Assembly (NCBI GenBank): GCA_021107695.1
Contig: JAIOSI010000169.1
Span: 1-5,554, forward strand
From: a bacterium
GTDB lineage: Bacteria; RBG-13-66-14
Direction of reading: 5' to 3'
Length of the DNA stretch: 5,554 nucleotides
Both the position numbers and the translations under genes were made by a program. Positions 3,060 through 5,554 of the stretch are shown piece by piece; position 1 is the first letter of the stretch; each line of letters starts with the position of its first letter. The notes beneath the pieces were generated by a model. It was not told where the DNA came from and did no database searches. It worked only from the letters and a program-made list of their open reading frames with translations.

Positions 3060-5554
3060 CTACGATGTCTCTTCTTCAGAGTCAGCTGAATCGTCGACAG
3101 GTTCTTCGTCCGCCGGGTCGTCCTCAATCGGTTCTTCTTCAACAGGTTCTTCGGGGGTTTCCTCAGAGCTACCGTCTTCAACCGATTCCTCTACCGGCTC
3201 TTCGATGTCGTCAGCGTCTGAGTCAGCCTCGTCCTCAGCGGTTGAATCGTCAGACTCGCCGTCAACCAGCTCTTCGGAGGATTCTTCATCGGTCGATTCT
3301 TCATCTGCTGGTTCTTCGGCAGAATCATCACCAGACTCACCGTCGGTTTCTCCCTCTATCTCTTCACCATCGGCGAACTCAGCCTCCTCGGCTGCCGCCT
3401 GTTCCTCCGTCGTTACAAAGCCTTCAAACTCCGCAAGATGCGCACTGCTAAGTTCGGCAATGAGAGCCTCTCGCTCTGCCAGTTTCACCTCGTAGTCGGC
3501 ATCAACCGTTCGCCCCTCGGCATCGGCAGCGACCACGGCGCGGTTCTCTTCCAGTTCCTGGCTCGCCGCCGCAATCCGCTGCTGTTCCTCGCTGTAGCGC
3601 ATCTTGACTTCATCAAACTCGCTCTGGGTAGCTTCCTTGTGCGCGAAGGAGGCGTAGGCGCGGAAGAACTCGGCATCGTCGGTAATGTCTCGCCCGATGA
3701 TGTCCCGCCCGGAGATGAAGGTCTGCAGCTCGGTAATCGCGGAGAGCATCTCCCGCACCTCCGCCTCTGCCTCGGCAAGCTCATCGGGGAAGAGAGTCGC
3801 GCCGCCGGAGTTGCGGATGTCTTTGATCTCGTGGGTGATGATCGAGTTGACGTACTTCAGCTCTTCGTCAATTGCCTCAACCAGCCGCTGGTAATCGGGG
3901 TTGGTGTTGATGCTGTCCCGGGCGATGCTGTAGCTGTTCACTACATCGGCGAAGGTGTCAATCGCTTTTTCGTAGTCGCCCTCCTGGATCTGGCAGTAGC
4001 CCATCAGGATGCTGGCATCCGGTGCCATCTCGGTATCGGGCAGCCGGCCGAGGAGGGTGTTCATCATCGTATAGACTTGGTTGTAGTTGTCCTGCCCGCC
4101 CTGACGTACCAGAATGTACGCTTTGCCGACCTGGGCATCGTCCCAGTTCTCTACATCGGAGGTGGAGATTTTATCGTACTCCACCCAGGCGGCATCGGTA
4201 TCGCCCTGCCGCTGGTACAGATACGCCAGAATGATATGGGCGCGCCCGTTGAGTCGCTCCGTTGCGTCGGAGTAGGTCGGAGCGTTTGCCATCTTCTTGA
4301 ATGACTCAATCGCCGCGACGAGCTTGTTCTGCTTGACCAGGCAGAGTCCCTCCAGATAGGCTCCGTAGATTGCGTATTCGCCGCTGCCGCTCATTCCCTG
4401 GACGATGTCCACGGCGGAGGAATATTTACTCAGCCGATAGTAGCTCATGCCGGAAACGTAGCGGGCGGCATCGTTGTACTCAAAGCTGCTAAAGCCGCTC
4501 TTGCCCGCCAGCTCCTGATAGAACCGTACTGCCTCGTTAAAGCGTTCCCGCTTGTAGCGCATGTGCGAGAGCGTGTAGAGGGAGTACAGCGTCCAGGAGC
4601 TGTCGGGGAAGTCCTTGCGGCAGCGCAGCAGTGGAGCCTGCGCGCCCTGGAAGTCTTCCTCCCGATAGAGGGCATCGCCCCAGAGGTAAAGCGTCTCGTC
4701 GAGGCGGCTGTACTCCTTGTAGCGGTCTGCCATGTACTCGAACTTATCTGCCGCCTGGAAGAACCACTCCTTGGTGTAATTCTTCAACGCCTCGTCAAAG
4801 TACATTTGCGCCAGCTCCTCCAGCCGGGAAAGAGAGGCTCCGAGGTGCTTCGTGTCGGCGTACTTGGTCTTGATGGTGTCGTAGCGAACCCGGGCGTCCT
4901 CCCGCTCATCGAGGAAGAAGTAGCATTCGCCCACGTAGAAGATCGCTTCGGGGACATCGGTAAAGCTGCGGTAAACATCGAGGAGGCTTTGGAAATGCCC
5001 CAGAGCTTTGGCATAGTTGCCGTACTCGAACTCGCGGATTCCCCAGTAATAATTGATCCACTCCAGCCGCTTCATCGCGTTTTTATAGGTGCTGCGCAGG
5101 TCGGAGTATTTTGCCACGACCTGCTCGTAGTACTGTGCCGCGTCGTCGTAGTCCTCGGTTGCGAAATAGCACTCACCCAGCGTCAGCAGGGTATCGCCCA
5201 TCTTGGTGTACGAGGATATCTCGCTGATCAGATCCCGGAGGATATTCTTGGCGTCGTGGTACTCCTCCAGCTTAAAGAGGGAATCGCCCCAGATAAAGAG
5301 GAGGTCGCCGCGCCGGCTGAAGTGTTTGTAGTAGCGGTCGATGAACTCCATCTCCTCCACCGCCTGTTCGTACTTGTCTCTGCCCTGAGAACGATAGCTG
5401 TTCGCCTGGTCGGTCTCGCTGCGGCGGTCGGAGCGTTCCGCCTTGTCGAAGAAGTCCTCACCGCGGGAATAGGCATCCATCGCCGAGATGAAGTCCCGCC
5501 GCGCCATCGCCTCCAGCTGGTCGTAGCGATTTTCGCTCTCCATCTGACGAATAA
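3060..5554 (-). CDS. Large TPR-repeat protein with acidic low-complexity tail; 5' end probably outside the window
   Basis: From the first visible ATG (5543-5541) the frame gives 827 residues. No Shine-Dalgarno precedes that ATG, and the frame stays open to the edge (codons ATT CGT CAG before it), so the real start, and any signal peptide, is probably upstream. Residues 80-540 are tetratricopeptide-like helix pairs; about ten can be recognised, at roughly 80-107, 116-146, 162-191, 198-228, 283-313, 318-345, 356-383, 391-418, 433-459 and 508-537. They carry the usual pattern of a small residue, an aromatic and a closing A (for example LGECYFATEDYDDAAQYYE at 122-140). TPR solenoids bind other proteins. 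Residues 585-705 are charged and predicted helical by eye, perhaps coiled coil. Residues 713-827 are about 52% Asp/Glu plus Ser/Pro, and no Lys/Arg occurs after R691. No catalytic domain is visible. Many bacterial proteins of this build act at the envelope, but location cannot be judged without the N-terminus. Confidence 0.92.
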   Translation of the reverse strand, partial: IRQMESENRYDQLEAMARRDFISAMDAYSRGEDFFDKAERSDRRSETDQANSYRSQGRDKYEQAVEEMEFIDRYYKHFSRRGDLLFIWGDSLFKLEEYHDAKNILRDLISEISSYTKMGDTLLTLGECYFATEDYDDAAQYYEQVVAKYSDLRSTYKNAMKRLEWINYYWGIREFEYGNYAKALGHFQSLLDVYRSFTDVPEAIFYVGECYFFLDEREDARVRYDTIKTKYADTKHLGASLSRLEELAQMYFDEALKNYTKEWFFQAADKFEYMADRYKEYSRLDETLYLWGDALYREEDFQGAQAPLLRCRKDFPDSSWTLYSLYTLSHMRYKRERFNEAVRFYQELAGKSGFSSFEYNDAARYVSGMSYYRLSKYSSAVDIVQGMSGSGEYAIYGAYLEGLCLVKQNKLVAAIESFKKMANAPTYSDATERLNGRAHIILAYLYQRQGDTDAAWVEYDKISTSDVENWDDAQVGKAYILVRQGGQDNYNQVYTMMNTLLGRLPDTEMAPDASILMGYCQIQEGDYEKAIDTFADVVNSYSIARDSINTNPDYQRLVEAIDEELKYVNSIITHEIKDIRNSGGATLFPDELAEAEAEVREMLSAITELQTFISGRDIIGRDITDDAEFFRAYASFAHKEATQSEFDEVKMRYSEEQQRIAAASQELEENRAVVAADAEGRTVDADYEVKLAEREALIAELSSAHLAEFEGFVTTEEQAAAEEAEFADGEEIEGETDGESGDDSAEEPADEESTDEESSEELVDGESDDSTAEDEADSDADDIEEPVEESVEDGSSEETPEEPVEEEPIEDDPADEEPVDDSADSEEETS

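Noticed and set aside
2927..3181. Minus-strand frame of 84 residues
   Set aside because: It overlaps the C-terminal coding part of the TPR gene in another frame and then runs through the repeats, with no recognisable protein features.
3438..4304. Plus-strand frame of 288 residues opposite the TPR gene
   Set aside because: It lies fully antisense to a clearly coding frame with good TPR motifs. Long open antisense frames are expected from codon bias, and its translation shows no domain.

Overview
This window looks like a piece of a bacterial chromosome, probably from an uncultured or poorly characterised lineage. The evidence is sigma70-type promoters, a Shine-Dalgarno site, ATG starts and a tRNA with an encoded CCA end. 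Nothing visible fixes the phylum. The short GC-rich hairpins of the GGGCG...CGCCC(C)TAC type resemble intergenic repeats I associate with several environmental phyla, but this is only an impression.

Layout. Positions 1-487 (minus) hold the N-terminal 162 residues of pantothenate synthetase (panC), cut by the left edge. After a 165-base gap with two hairpin repeats comes a minus-strand gene (653-2329) for a very acidic, probably exported protein. It appears to be built from two copies of a DUF3352-like unit. Its promoter (TTGAGT-17-TATAAT) lies back to back with the promoter (TTGACA-17-TAAAAT) of a plus-strand tRNA-Cys(GCA) gene at 2452-2526. From 2527 to 3059 there is no credible protein gene. 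About 300 bases of this stretch (2736-3035) are packed with hairpins and bounded by a perfect 12-base inverted repeat, next to a strong hairpin with a T-run on the minus strand. From 3060 to the right edge (minus) runs a large TPR protein gene. It has a TPR solenoid that seems internally duplicated, a charged helical region, and a C-terminal tail of about 115 residues that is more than half Asp/Glu with no Lys/Arg. Its reading frame is still open at the window edge, so its true start is probably outside.

How the genes relate. panC is a biosynthetic enzyme gene. The two large proteins look like structural, binding or envelope proteins of unknown role. The tRNA gene and the TPR gene converge on the hairpin-rich intergenic region, which probably supplies the 3' ends of both transcripts. 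Nothing shows that the three protein genes form one pathway, and I see no defence system, CRISPR array or phage gene here. The points most worth checking are the hairpin repeat family with a paired-base substitution, the possible miniature element it forms, and the duplicated architectures of the two large proteins.
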